NCBI RefSeq assembly: GCF_029931775.1 | Contig: NC_079312.1 | Coordinates: forward strand, 13,151,821 to 13,215,820 | Reading direction: 5' to 3' | From: Euleptes europaea | Taxonomy: Eukaryota; Chordata; Lepidosauria; Squamata; Sphaerodactylidae | DNA length: 64,000 nucleotides | Shown here: positions 43,173 to 54,390 of the stretch, one piece after another | How the letters are laid out: the number at the start of each line of letters is the position of its first letter | How positions within the stretch are numbered: the first letter of the stretch is position 1 | The notes under the pieces: generated by a model | The model's database searches: none | What the model saw: only the letters and a program-made list of their open reading frames with translations | Told to the model about the DNA's origin: nothing | Translations under genes and position numbers: made by a program

Positions 43173-43610
43173 AATACAAATTACTGCACACAGCCAAATG
43201 AAAAGCTATGTTCCTATCAGGACATGAGTTGAACAAAACAAATGTCCTTAATTAGTTGCATAATCCAAACTGCTGATGGCGACGAGACCTTGAAAGTCTG
43301 AAGACAGAAGATAGATACGAAAATCCGGAATCGGTCCGTTTCGTTCATGAAAGAACTTCTTCAGTCATAATACAATGCCAGGCATAGGAGACACACTCTG
43401 ATAGTCTTCACATCAGACAACCAAGGACATATGCTTTGTTCAACTCATGTACTGATAGGAACATTGTATAATTATTCAGTTTACTTATGTTCTTGGTTGT
43501 TTATGATGTATTGCAATGTTGGAATGATTAGCTGCGTATAATTGGACTATATAAATATGCACTTATTTAGGCTTTTCATTTGGCTGTGTGGTAAGCTGAA
43601 ATTTGTTTGC
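43173..43610. mobile_element. Inverted-arm, hammerhead-bearing element with 13-bp TSD
   Basis: The arms (actgcacacagccaaatgaaaagc and its complement near 43571; tgttcctatcagg near 43211 and complement near 43450) are inverted copies. It is flanked by ATAGCCCCAAAGA and ATAGCCCAAAAGA (43160-43172, 43611-43623). The left arm carries, on the minus strand, box CUGAAGA, stem II GUUC/GAAC and GAAA near 43318-43365. Confidence 0.6.
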
Positions 43611-43659
43611 ATAGCCCAAAAGAGGCATGCTGAGATATAAACCTAGATCTGGGCAGGCT

Positions 43660-44085
43660 GCACCAGTGTGGCATAGTGGTTAGAGTATTATACAAGGATC
43701 CGGAGACCTGGGTTTGAATCCCTGGGTTCGAATCCCCATAGTGGCTCACTGTGGGACCTTGGGTCAGCCACTCTGTCTCATCCTGAGCTACCTCGCAAGG
43801 TTGTTATCACGAGGATAAAATGGACTAGCGGACAATGTCGTAAGCCGCTTTGGGGGGAAAAGCAGGATAGAAATATCTAAACCAGTGGTTCCCAAGCTTT
43901 TTGAGTCATGAAGCATTTTTCAGGAGAGAAATTAGTCACGGAGCACTAATTTTCACCCAGCACCTATATACTAAACCGAATGACAGTAATCTTTTTCTTT
44001 CCAATCTCTTCACGGAGCACCAGGAGAGGTTTCGCAGAGCACCAAGTAGGTTTGGGAACTGCTGATCTAAATCAATAAACAATGG
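43660..44085 (+). repeat. MIR/CORE-like SINE split by a hAT element
   Basis: Head gcaccagtgtggcatagtgg, tail ggataaaatggac and gccgctttggg; the last bases (atctaaatcaataaac) lie beyond the hAT insertion. Confidence 0.7.
43883..44064. mobile_element. hAT-type repeat with 8-bp TSD
   Basis: CAGTGGTTCCCAAGC at left, GTTTGGGAACTGCTG at right; flanks ATCTAAAC and ATCTAAAT (7 of 8), fitting nnnTAnnn. Confidence 0.8.
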
Positions 44086-44818
44086 AACGCTCTTATATAT
44101 GGGCCAAAATATTCTCTCACAAAGAGAAGTATAATGTCAGGCACAAGGCTATAATCTTTCTCATCAACAAAATAAGTTTTTTTTAATATGCCGGGAATTT
44201 CTTTTCTTTCTTTCTTTTTACTGAGAAGAATTCCATCAGATGAACCTTGTGGAGTCTGAAGAGGTACAATCCGGACACAGGCTTTGCCACCTCAATGAGA
44301 TCTAAGCTGGAATGCCACCACCAGAAGGGTCTAATCCAGCGAAACCATTTTTTATGATTTTACAATAGGATGGCTCCCCACAGGGCAGCAGGAACTAGGT
44401 ACACAACAAGATCCAGTTTGTACACCTACTCTAAGGGCAAACTATAAAAGCAGAAATTTTAAAACTGATGCTCTTGGTGGGTCGTTCTGCTTCAACTTAC
44501 AGGTGTGTGCATGTGGAGGTGAATCATACGATTGAATGTTCCCTCTACTTTATGTGAGTGTAACCCAGGGGTCCCCAACCTTTTTGTGCCTGAGGGCTTT
44601 ATTTTACAAACAGGTGTACCCACATACAGGCTGAATGTACTTGCGTTCACTATAACATGTGAATGGAGCTACGTGTACTAGTACTGATGTGAGTGTGGTG
44701 TAGTTCAGCTCTACATCACACAAAACTCTGTGTGTGAGATTTCCCTCACTGCTGCATTTACTTCTTCTTTACCTCAGGCATGAAAAGTCAACACCACAGA
44801 TACCGTCATCAAACCTAC
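44086..44818. other. Gene C intron segment
   Basis: Mostly unclassified. A hAT-like left end (caggggtccccaacctttttg) starts at 44566, but no matching right end was found. Confidence 0.4.
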
Positions 44819-44924
44819 CTGACAAATTAGCATCCATGCTAATACCCGGCTTGGGTTCTACATACAGGTCCTTCTTTCCAGAGCCCGGCGGACTCAGGAT
44901 TACATCCTTGGAGGGCACCAAGAC
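44819..44924 (-). CDS. Gene C, exon after SCAN
   Basis: A 106-base exon with acceptor ttatgccttag and a GTAGGT donor, phase 0 to 1. It encodes VLVPSKDVILSPPG, then KKDLYVEPKPGIS and MDANLS. The gene D counterpart at 60826-60946 has YMDVKPKED at the matching place. A linker with no known domain. Confidence 0.82.
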
Positions 44925-44984
44925 CTAAGGCATAAGAAAGGGTCACAGAGAGCTTAAAAAGAGGAGGAGGGGGGGGAGGAGGAG

Positions 44985-45290
44985 GAGAAGAAGAAGAAGA
45001 GGTTTTTATATGCCGACTTTCTCTACCACTTAAGGGAGACTCAAACCAGCTTACAATCACCTCCCCCTCCCCACAACAGACACCCAGTGAGGTAGGTGGG
45101 GCGGAGAGATTGTGACTTGCCCAAGGTCACCCAGCTGGCTTTGTGTGTAGGAGTGGGAAAACAAATCCAGTTCACCAGATTAGCCTCCGCCACTCAGGTG
45201 GAGGAAGGAGTGGGGAATCAAACCCGGTTCTCCAGATCTGACTCCACCGCACCAAACCACCGCTCTTAGCCACTACACCACACTGGTGTA
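44985..45290 (-). repeat. MIR/CORE-like SINE with (TTC)n tail
   Basis: Minus-strand copy; its A/G-rich end (gaggagaagaagaagaag) is the SINE tail. Confidence 0.8.
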
Positions 45291-45462
45291 TTTATAGTCT
45301 TCCCGTCTCACTGAGACTCAAGGCAGATTACACAATCTAAGTCGGTACAACCTCCAGAATGAGGAGATATGTAACAAAACATTGCAACAGGACTAGGATT
45401 TCAGAAATGTGAAACCAGGTATAAGTATGAAACGCGACATACTACACAATGCCAAAAATGCT

Positions 45463-45747
45463 GCCAGTGTGGTATAGTGGTTAAGAACGGTAGTTTGGAG
45501 CGGTGGACTCCGATCTGGAGAACCGGGTTTGATTCCCCACTCCTCCATATGAGCGGCAGATGCTAATCTGGTGAACCGGGTTGGTTTCCCCACTCCTACA
45601 CATGAAGCCAGCTGGGTAACCTTGGGCTAGTCACAGCTCTCTCAGCCCCGCCCACCTCACAGGGTGTCTGTTGTGGGGAGAGGAAGGGAAGGTTTGATTC
45701 TTCCTGAAACGGTAGAGAAAGTCAGCATATAAACACCAACTCTTCTT

Positions 45748-45777
<30 letters not shown>
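45463..45777 (+). repeat. MIR/CORE-like SINE with (CTT)n tail
   Basis: Full-length plus-strand copy ending in about 13 CTT units. Confidence 0.85.
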
Positions 45778-45778
<1 letters not shown>

Positions 45779-45868
45779 AATAAACAGATCTATAGTTTAG
45801 TGAGAATGAGATGTATATACTGCGTTTCTTCCCAAGCAGGGTCACCAAAGTAGCTAGGAAGTAAAAAT

Positions 45869-46030
45869 GTGTGTGTGTGTAAAGTCACAGCTGATCTATA
45901 CCAACTCCTGGTGGGGTTTTCAAGGCAAGGTATTAAGCAGAGGTGGTTTGCCGTCACCTTCCTCTGCAGAGTCTTCCTTGGGTATTTCTCTCCAAGTATC
46001 AACCCCGCTAAGCTTCCGAGATCTGAGAAT
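45869..46030 (-). repeat. 5S-Sauria-type SINE, diverged
   Basis: GT-rich tail, ggcaagg...gcagaggtggtttgcc, 5S-like end gctaagcttccgagatctg. Confidence 0.7.
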
Positions 46031-46092
46031 GAGCTATATCATGCTGCCTCCCCGCTTCCCAAAGAAGTAAAAATAGGACAGCATAAAAACTA

Positions 46093-46287
46093 GGGTTGCC
46101 AACTCCAGGTTGAGAAATTTTTAAGCGTTCTGAGAAGGGGATCCTGTGGAGGGGAGAGTTTGGGGAGGGACCTCAGCATGGTATATTACCATACCCTCCA
46201 AAGCAGCCGTTTTCCCCAGAGGTCTGGAGATCTGTTGTAATTCTGGGAGGTCTCCAGACCCTACCTGGAGGCTGGCAACTCTAAACC
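46093..46287. mobile_element. TAGGGTTGCCA-family MITE
   Basis: Starts tagggttgccaactccagg and ends ctggcaactcta; interior diverged. Confidence 0.7.
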
Positions 46288-46394
46288 CATAATAAACTGA
46301 GTAAAAACCAGCACTGAAATAACAGAACAGAGAAGCTGGGAGGATAAATTAGTGATGGAACGGCAGAGTTGGGCCTATTCTACCTTTGGAGCAT

Positions 46395-47205
46395 TGTAAC
46401 TATCTAAATTCGACAAAATGTGGGTAAAGGTCCAAGAGCCCCAAAGCAATCAAGTGAAGAAGAATTTGAAGAAGTCCAAGAATCAGAAGTTGTGTCAAAT
46501 TCAGCCATTAAATCTTTAACAGAGCAATCGCAGGCTCTGGCTGCCCAGATGACGGGTATGCTGATTTACATTGGAATCAAGAGCATCTTTTTCTAATATT
46601 AAGTTACAAATAGCTAAATTGTTATCTAGTATAAGTATCCGTAACATAGATATGTTGAATATACTGCCTATTATTAATTAGTGATCATTTAAAGAAAGCT
46701 GTATACTAGGTTAAGAGGTATAACAATAAGTATGGTATGTGTGTGTGTAAAGTGCCGTCAAGTCGCAGCTGACTTATGGTGACCCCTTTTGGGGTTTTCA
46801 TGGCAAGAGACTAACAGAGGTGGTTTGCCAGTGCCTTCCTCTGCACAGCAACCCTGGCCTTCCTTGGTGGTCTCCCATCCAAATACTAACCAGGGCTGAC
46901 CCTGCTTAGCTTCTGAGACCTGACGAGATCAGGCTAGCCTGGACCATCCCGGTCAGGGCAAGTATCGTATACATGAATTAAAAAACTATTAAGTGGTATA
47001 ATATAGTATAATCAAAGGATATCGGAACTATTCTAATATGCATTGTTAATATAGATACTATTAATAATCTAATAGTTAACTATTGTAAAGAGTGGTTTGT
47101 CATATGGCACACTTTAGAAGGTTTGGAATGGTGTTATGTATGGTATTTTGTAACGTAGTGTGTTTTTGTAAAAATTAAATAAAAAATATATTTAAAAAAA
47201 TAAAT
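46395..47205 (+). mobile_element. Probable L1 remnant with 3' tail, split by a 5S-type SINE
   Basis: The left part has a weak ORF1-like text (EEEFEEVQES, QALAAQMTG); the right end has the A-rich tail aaattaaataaaaaatata seen on other L1 copies here. Assignment is tentative. Confidence 0.4.
46736..46967 (-). repeat. 5S-Sauria-type SINE, full length
   Basis: Nearly identical to 42918-43146 in structure and sequence, so both are fairly young. Confidence 0.85.
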
Positions 47206-47391
47206 TTGATAAAATGCTTGTAATATCCCAGATCTGCCAGTCATGTAATTCTGGTACATTTCTACTTTATGCCCCTGGTCATGCTTATTTTCAGCTTTGG
47301 AAATTACACCCTGCAGCAATGAAAATGAACAAGACCGATGAGGGGCGTGTGTGTGTCACATGATCATCTGAACTCAGGACCGCAGTCTCAC

Positions 47392-48117
47392 CTGCCATTT
47401 CCATGTCTCAGTCTCTTGCTGGCTCATCAGGAAGTCCTCTGCCAGACCAGCCGTCTGGACACAGTTCTCTGGGCCGCATTCCTGGACCCAGCTCTGGATC
47501 TCCGGGGGCAGGATGGCCAGGAACTGCTCCAGGATCAGCAGCTCCAAGATCTGCTCCTTGGAGCGCCTCTCCGGTTTCAGCCACTGACGGCAAAGCTCCT
47601 GGAGTTCGCCGTAAACCCTTTGTGGGTCTTCAACGTCCTGGTAGCGGAACTGCCGGAAGTGCTGGCGTTGCGTCTCCATTTTGATGGCGTCCCCTCGCAA
47701 GATGGCGGCCTTCACCTTCCCATAGTCCCCCCTGTCTTTGGCTTCCAGGATGCTAACGGCCTGCTCGGCTTCTCCACTCAACGCTGGCAAGAGCCGGGAC
47801 GCCCACTCTTCTCTCGGCCACCGGCAGGCTTCGGCCACTTGCTCAAAGGAGGCCAAAAAGGCCTTGGCATCTTCCCAGGGTCCAGGGTCTTTTGCTGGTG
47901 GGCTCCCCCATCCCGACAGAGGGTAATCTAAGGCCTTCAAGAATTCCTGCCATTGGCTTTCCCATTCCTTGGTCTGTCCTCCTTCAGCATCCCGTTTCAG
48001 CCATTTTGTTGCAATGCACCTTGGGAAATCTCCCACGCCATCAGGCTGGCTGGCCTGAGACACTTTTTTTGGACCTTCTGCTGCTGTCCCTATCCCCTGT
48101 AGAATCTGTTGCTCCAT
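47392..48117 (-). CDS. Gene C, first coding exon with long SCAN domain
   Basis: The exon starts at 48212 (acceptor gcatttccag), ATG at 48117, donor GTGAGA after 242 codons, phase 0. About 75 residues (MEQQILQGIGT at the start) precede a capsid-like segment ([42 protein letters not shown]) and the SCAN core ([47 protein letters not shown]). SCAN mediates dimerisation between SCAN-ZNF proteins. SCAN is known to derive from the capsid of a Gmr1-like gypsy element; the N-terminal half retained here is absent from mammalian SCAN exons. The ATG is chosen because it follows the acceptor and starts the conserved MEQQ-type segment; an in-frame upstream reading has no ATG. Confidence 0.92.
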
Positions 48118-48212
48118 TTTCAATTGTAGAGTCAGCCTCCAATCTAATGCATCTCTTTTGGGGTACTCCCCCACCACTGTTTTGAGCCTGGCTTTGCGTG
48201 CTCCAACTATAT

Positions 48213-48477
48213 CTGGAAATGCAAGGAGGTGGTGGTGAAGACAGAGAGCCCAGTCAACGCACCCGGCCAATCCAACAAAAAGGGACCTTTATGGATAACA
48301 CAGTTCTTGCATGGAAGACTTTAACATTGATCCATCCAAGAGGGGGGAAAGGTCTCTAGAGGTTTTCCTGGTTGGCAAGAGATCCTGTTGGAAAGAGACA
48401 AAACAATTTTATTTTATTTTGCATTTGTGTTCCATCCTTTCTCCCAAGGTGCTCAGGAGGAAGAATGTCAAACACAC
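48213..48477. other. Upstream flank of gene C coding exon
   Basis: No untranslated first exon is identified with confidence. A GTGAGT donor on the minus strand at about 50330 is a candidate. Confidence 0.3.
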
Positions 48478-48680
48478 AAAGGTGTCTTATATCGAATTAG
48501 ACCAGCAGCCTATCAAGGTCAGTACTGTCTACTCAGACTGGCAGTGGCTTTCCAGGGTCTCCGGTAGAGGTGTTTCACATCGCCAACTACGACCTGGTCC
48601 TCAACTAGCATTGCCGGGGATTGAACCTGGGATCTTCTGCATACCAAGCAGATGCTCTGCCACCGAGCCACAGCCCCTCC
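48478..48680 (-). repeat. tRNA-Ala-like SINE with flanking L2-type tail
   Basis: Minus-strand copy (tail ggtgtcttatatcgaattag, head ccaagcagatgctctgccaccgagcc), set inside an older L2-type sequence at 48395-48760. Confidence 0.75.
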
Positions 48681-49067
48681 TCACTGTTTCCCCTCCTTCC
48701 ATTTTAGCTTCACAACAATCCTGTGAGGTAGTTTAGACCCAGAGTCGATTTCCATTCTACAAACTCCTTGTGTCTCTGCTATTTTCCCTGTTGGGGGGGT
48801 TTACTCCAGTGGGACAAACTGAAGACCCCTAGGGCTCAGATCAGGAACATGAAGGTGGGGGGTTATGCTTCCTCTCCCCCAGTCCTGATCTGCATTGCAG
48901 CTCCGTGTGCCTGAGAATTAAGTTCTCAACACCAAACCTCCAGAGCACATCTCTTGGTAAGACCCATCAGCGACCACTTGGGGGACAAGAGGATGTTCTA
49001 ATGTGCGAACCAGCCCTGAGAGTTACCAGCTCTACATCACCCAGTGAGATTCACAGTACTTTTGGCC

Positions 49068-49375
49068 AGCGTGGTGTAGTAGCTAAGAGCCGTGGTTTGG
49101 AGTGGTGGAGTCTGATCTGGAGAACCGGGTTTGGTTCCCCTCTCCTCCACATGAGCGGTGGAGGCTAACCTGGTGAACTGGGTTTGTTTCCCCACTCCTA
49201 CACACGAAGCCAGCTGGGTGACCTTGGGCTAGTCACACTCTCTCAGCCCCACCTACCTCACAGGGTGTCTATTGTGGGGAGGGGAAGGGAAGACGATTGT
49301 AAGCCGGTTTGAGTCTCCCTTAAGTGGTAGAGAAAATCGGCATAGAAAAACCAACTCTTTTTCTTCCTCTTCTAA
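49068..49375 (+). repeat. MIR/CORE-like SINE
   Basis: Full-length plus-strand copy. Confidence 0.8.
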
Positions 49376-50460
49376 TTCTGTTGTTTAGGGTTAAGCTTTT
49401 TCGCTTGTTGTTGTTGGTATTCCAGCACCCCACCTGCTCATCCAATAGACCTGTACTTAAAGGATGGATTTTCTTTTTTAAAGATCCACATCTGGTCCCA
49501 TATTGAGCCACGTTTGGCTTTCTAGAGCCGTAGGTGGCCAACTTCCTGCTCTCACCACTGTACCCCACTACCTTCCCAGATTACTACAAACAGCACATCA
49601 GAGCCAGTTTTAAGCCCCATTAACACTTTTAGACAAATAGATAGTTTGCATTAAAGATGCCAAACAAGCAAAGATAAACCCATTTAAAAATGACCATTAC
49701 TTTTTAAAATATTCATCTAGAATTGGTGAAAAATTGCTCCTTTCCTTCCATGCATGCATCCAAAAACAGGATGATAATAACCAAGGTAATAACTGAAAAG
49801 GCACATATGCACAAATAGACAAACTTATAGCAGATAGGTCCATCAATGGCTATTAGCCACGATAGCAAAGAATGGAGCCTCCCTCTACAGAGGTAGTCTA
49901 CCTCTGAGTGCCAACTACTGGGTATAGACAACAAAGGAAAGCATTTGGCCAGCAGCCGAATGTAAATTTGAGACGTGAACCAGCAAGGACATTCTTATGC
50001 ATTTAGATCTCTTTTTCTTTTTCTTTTCCATATCTGTATCTGTGGGGTTTTCCCTACCCTGAGAACCCTGCTTTTAATTTGGACCGAAAAAAAACACCCC
50101 TTTTGCCTCACCTTGGGAATTGAAGCAATTCAAAAGCCAGTTTTCCCCTCCTTACACAAACCAGAGAGAAGGGGCGGCGCAGGAAGTTATTGATTCCCAC
50201 CACACCACTAGGAATGAGAGCTCGGTTGCTTTAACCCTTAGAGAACTTCCCAGAAATTCCCAACTAGCTGAAAATTGGTTTATAGAGAGTTGTCCTTGGT
50301 TTATAGAGAGTTTGCAATCATACTCACCTCCAGGGTGGGGGGGAGCTGTCCCTGTCCATCACAACAACCTAACATGCAGAAGATTTCCGCATGTGGATCT
50401 TTCTGTCCCAAATTCTGTTTCCATGCCAGGGAAAATTTAATTTCAGCCTGTAAAAAGCAC
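49376..50460. other. Intergenic stretch upstream of gene C
   Basis: A CR1/L2-like 3' remnant around 49690-49950 (gtccatcaatggctattagcc). Minus-strand donor-like sites at about 50113 (AAG then GTGAGG) and 50330 (GAG then GTGAGT) could end untranslated exons of gene C. Confidence 0.35.
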
Positions 50461-50462
50461 AG

Positions 50463-50690
50463 GTGACGACAAGGATCACTGGAAAAGACAGTCATGCTAG
50501 GAAAAGCGGAGGGCAGCAGGAAAAGAGGAAGACCCAACAAGAGATGGGCTGACTCAATAAAGGAAGCCACAGCCTTCAGTTTGCAAGATCTGAGCAAGGC
50601 TGTCAAAGACAGGGCATTTTGGAGGACTTTCATTCATTCATAGGATCGCCATGAGTCGGAAGCGACTTGACGGCACTTGACACACACACA
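50463..50690 (+). mobile_element. Bov-B LINE 3' fragment with (CA)n tail
   Basis: gacaaggatcactggaaaag through gaagcgacttgacggcacttg and a CA run to about 50702. Confidence 0.85.
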
Positions 50691-50814
50691 CACACACACA
50701 CAAAGCACAGGAGCAGGGCTAGTGAAAAAAGTTGGCAGTCATGAAGTGGGCTGTTGATTATTTCTTAAGAGGCTAGTCCCTAATATTCTAGCAAGGTTCG
50801 GGTGCTGTGAAAGC

Positions 50815-51350
50815 CATGTGACAACAGGCAAAAAAATATAACGGGCAAAGTTAGGAGCCCAAGCAGACAAGAGGCACACCTTAGTAGATTGGAAGATTAA
50901 AAAAAAATCCTTTATTGCAATAACCTTTATTGCAATAAATCCTTTATTGTAATAAATCCTTTATTGCAATAATTGACCCTGTTCCCAGGGTCGGCTTATA
51001 TCCCTTCTCCCAGCCGCAACTCACTCCCCTCTCCAGCTCCCATTGGCTGGGATGCCTGGAGTTACAATCTACTCCCGTTCTGCCTATAACATACAAAAAC
51101 ATACGTCACGTGTATCATTAAGCCCCTAGTTATACATTCAGGGAAGTTTGTGTTAATATTTATAAGCTCATCGAGCCTGCGTTTTTGTTAGTGACCGGGC
51201 CTACGTCTTTGCTTGGTTTACTGTACTTCGCTAGTCCAACCTCATAACCACATCCTATTGAAATTTCCTGTTTTTCTGACTCAGATCCTTATGCCTGCTG
51301 ACTTCTGTGCAACTACTTCTATTTTTTGCAACAAACACTCTGTTATTCAC
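50815..51350 (-). mobile_element. Possible solitary LTR (fossil), family uncertain
   Basis: On the minus strand a TATA-like stretch (gatataagccgaccc) is followed by repeated AATAAA-containing units (ttgcaataaagg), as in a long terminal repeat. No internal coding region accompanies it. The ends are not defined. It is only a remnant. Confidence 0.4.
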
Positions 51351-51429
51351 CCTCCCCTCTTTTCTTACAGAATGAAAGCTAAATGACATAGTAATCAAAT
51401 AGTTGCTTGCTCCATTTCCAGGTATTAGT

Positions 51430-52200
51430 CTGTGGTTACTACAAGAATGAGGCCATCATTCATCATTCATCACCTTTTTTTCATAAAAGGTATAATTGAC
51501 ACATGGAACTCAGTGCCACCACATTTGTCTATGGCTACTAATAGGGGGGGAAAGGCTTTAAAAAGAATTGGCCACATTCACTGGAGATGGGCAACCAAGA
51601 GCCCCGAGCCACAGTAGAACCTCCATATACAGTGGCAGTATATTCTTGTGTATTAGATGCTGGGGACAAAAAAATCAGGGGATGGCGGTCACCTTTATGC
51701 CTAGCTTGGGTGGAAGCAGACGTCTGGCCTCGGTTTGATCCAGCAAAGCAATTCTGACTATTTTTAAAATCCCCTTCTGGAGAAAACCTGCACCAAAAAA
51801 TTAGCAGGTCTCCTACATTAAACGTGCTCAGGTTTGCTTTTGAGCCCCGCTGGCATTTCCAGGGAGAACCTTCCCCGATTGTTAAATATTTTTTTGGAAA
51901 GCCTGCTTGCAACGGCACAGCCGCCCTCCTTGCTCAGAGGGAGACACCAGCATTGGCCAGAGGGGACGCCCTTCCCTGGAGGTTTTTTAAGCAGAGGCTA
52001 GATGGCCATCTGTCAGCAACGCTGATTCTATGACCTTAATGCACATTCTAGCTGTATCTGAAGAAGTGAGCTGTGGCTCCCGAAAGCTCCTACCCTGCCA
52101 GAAAATATTTGTGTTAGTCTTTAAGGTGCTACTGGACTCTTGCTCTTTCCTGCATTGGGCAAGGGGTTAGACTAGATGACCCTGGTGGTCCTTTCCAACA
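51430..52200 (+). mobile_element. CR1/L2-type LINE 3' remnants
   Basis: Pieces at 51430-51760 (acatggaactcagtgccacc, ggtttgatccagcaaagc), 51895-52045 and 52146-52200 (gggttagactagatgacc). The last two are separated by a hammerhead-like repeat. Confidence 0.55.
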
Positions 52201-52310
52201 GAAAACTTCTGAAGAAGTGCGCTGTGGCTCACGAAAGCTCATACCCTGCCAGATAATATTTTTGTTAGTCTTTAAGGTGCTACTGGACTCTTGCCCTTTT
52301 CTACATCTAT
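52046..52310 (+). repeat. Two hammerhead-like short repeats
   Basis: Copies at 52046-52150 and 52205-52310, each with ctgaagaagtg, stem II, cgaaagctc and gtgctactggactcttgc. In the first, GUAU before the box could pair near the cleavage site. Confidence 0.6.
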
Positions 52311-52315
52311 GACCT

Positions 52316-52593
52316 TAGAGCGGTTCCCAACCTTTTTTTGACCAGGGACCACTAGGACTTTTTTGTTCGGTGCAGGGACCCCAAGGTCCAAAATAAAAAT
52401 TCAGAGAATTTGAAAATAAACTTTAATCGTAACTGTTAGTTAAACGTTAACCTTAGAATAATGTTTGAATATATATTTTTATAAGAGAGAACTTTTAATT
52501 GACAATACTAATTTATTATGGGTTTATAAGTTTGTTATAAATTTAGTTCTCGCGGACCCCTGGGGGTCCACGGACCCCTGGTTGGGAACCAGT
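52316..52593. mobile_element. hAT-type repeat (GCGGTTCCCAACC...GGTTGGGAACC)
   Basis: Complementary ends and the internal gcggacccctgggggtccacggacccc hairpin are typical of hAT repeats. A duplication is not evident. Confidence 0.6.
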
Positions 52594-52699
52594 TAGGCAG
52601 ATCACGAGAGGGAGGGCATCTTGGCCATCTTCTGGGCATGGAGGGGGGGTCCCTGGGTGCGTGGGGGGGAGGTCGCTACGAATTTCCTGCAGGGGGTTA

Positions 52700-52869
52700 G
52701 ACTAGATGACCCCTGGTGGTCCCTTCCAACTCCATGATTCTGTGACTCTCGCCTGCCCACACGCCAAAGGGTTAAAACGCAGAGAAATTTGAGAAGGGAA
52801 GTGGGGGGTGGAGAGAGGGAATCTCCACCACCCCCCTCGGAGGGAGGCTTTTGAATGGCTGCGGGAAAG
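52700..52869 (+). other. Candidate untranslated first exon and promoter of gene D
   Basis: GC-rich, CpG-containing segment ending at GGGAAAG followed by GTGAGC, the same context as the gene A first-exon donor (GGGAAAG then GTGAGT). A CR1-like tail (52688-52747) overlaps the left part. No ATG-led frame joins the SCAN exon, so the exon would be non-coding. Confidence 0.3.
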
Positions 52870-53094
52870 GTGAGCGATTGGGGAGGGGGCGGGGGTCTTT
52901 GGTGCTGGAGAAAGATGGGGGGTCCGGCGAAGGGAGACAAATTGCAGGAGGGGGGGGGAGAGAGGGAAAGGAGGGGAAGGTTTGCGTGCTGCTTGTGCAC
53001 CCAACCCCCCCTTTCCGGAAGAAGGCAGAGGGCAGAGCCGAAGTGGGTGGGAGCTGGGGTGGGGGGTCTTTGCTGCATGCACTGCATGCATTGT

Positions 53095-53860
53095 GTGCGT
53101 GTGTTAAGTGCCGTCCAGTCGCTCCCGACTCACGGCGACCCTATGAATGCAAGCCCTCCAAAACGTCCTATCTTTAACAGCCTTGCTCAGATCTTGCAAC
53201 AAAAAAAAATTAATAAAATTTTTATTTTTTCAAATTTGCTCATATTCAGTTACAAATACCTATTAACAAATTATATAATAGAACAACTCATTCTTATCAC
53301 ACAACTAACCTATAGATCTTTGACTTCCCCCCTCCCCTCCTCTCTCTCTTTGTTATCATTGTTACTCTGTATCATTGTTACTCTCTTTGTATTTATTGTC
53401 TAATTCTTTATAATAAGTCACCTGTATCATTATATAGAAATATAAACGAATATCGTCTCTTGATTGTTTCAGCAAATGGGGATTAGATCAAAGTATATCC
53501 CTTAATGTCGCAGTTAAATTCATTCGTACAATATTTTGTCCATGCCTCCCGTTCTGCCACAAATCCAATATCTTCTTTTTGATTTATTAATGCTGTAAGT
53601 TTTGCCATTTCATCTAGTTCCATCATTTTGTCTATCCAATCAGTCTTATTTGGTATCTCAGTCATTTTGCATTTCTTAGCATAAACCAGCCTAGCAGCGG
53701 TAGTGGCATGTATCAAAAAATATCTCTGAGTCAGATCTTGCAAATTGAAGGCTGTGGCTTCCTTTATTGAGTCCATCCATCTCTTGTGGAGTCAATCCAT
53801 GACTCGATTTTTTGACTCAATCCATGACTTATTGAGTCAATCCATGCATGCATTAGGGTT
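53095..53860 (-). mobile_element. Bov-B LINE 3' fragment split by L1
   Basis: Bov-B tail 53095-53199 and continuation 53731-53860, separated by an L1 insertion with target duplication. Confidence 0.85.
53200..53730 (-). mobile_element. L1 LINE 3' fragment with 13-bp TSD
   Basis: The minus strand encodes the L1 ORF2 end (HATTAARLVYAKKCK, WIDKMMELDEMAKLTAL). Exact duplication TCAGATCTTGCAA at 53187-53199 and 53731-53743. It landed in an existing Bov-B. Confidence 0.85.
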
Positions 53861-54283
53861 TGTTTTTGTTGTTCTGTTTTTTTGCAACCCTGATGCCCCC
53901 TCCTACATTTCCCTTGTTGCCCCACACGCCCAGACCTGCCTCCCGGATCACCTGCCGGATGCTCTCCCCTCCTCCAAACCCCCCTCCTCCACAAAGCCTT
54001 TGCAATACAGCGTCCCCCAGTCCCCAAATGTGTATTGTCTCCCTCTTTCCCCCCCCCTCGCTGTTATTCTCTACCTCCCTCTGTCGTCTTCTTTAGGGCG
54101 GATTTCAGATTGTAAATTCCTTGGGGCGAAGAGCTAGGCTCTGGATCGCTCTGGGAAGTGCCCCACTCCTTGCAATGCCTTCTAATAGTTTGAAGAGGAG
54201 AATAAGGGTCGTTTCCCTGTTCAGGTCTCAAGGATTATTTCAGCACTGCTGAAGGCACATATTTTATCTGTCCCTATCCCTAT
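53861..54283. other. Unannotated stretch
   Basis: Pyrimidine-rich at 53880-54100; no exon or repeat recognised apart from an L2-like remnant (ccttggggcgaagagc). Confidence 0.35.
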
Positions 54284-54390
54284 AAATTTGCAAGATCTGA
54301 GCAAGGCTGTCAAAGATAGGACATTTTGGAGGACTTTCATTCATAGGGTCGCCATGAGTCGGAAGCGACTGGACGGCACTTGACATACAC
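54284..54390 (+). mobile_element. Bov-B LINE tail
   Basis: tttgcaagatctgagcaagg to gaagcgactggacggcac. Confidence 0.85.

Noticed and set aside
47338-47931. 197-codon open frame on the plus strand
   Set aside because: Antisense to the gene C SCAN exon, with no splice logic or homology of its own.
50900-50985. CRISPR-like short tandem repeats (cctttattgcaataa units)
   Set aside because: Repeats are contiguous without spacers and sit in a probable LTR remnant; this is a eukaryotic sequence.
52851-53403. 182-codon open frame in the GC-rich patch
   Set aside because: Gly-rich low complexity, runs on into Bov-B and L1 sequence; a promoter or first exon is more likely.
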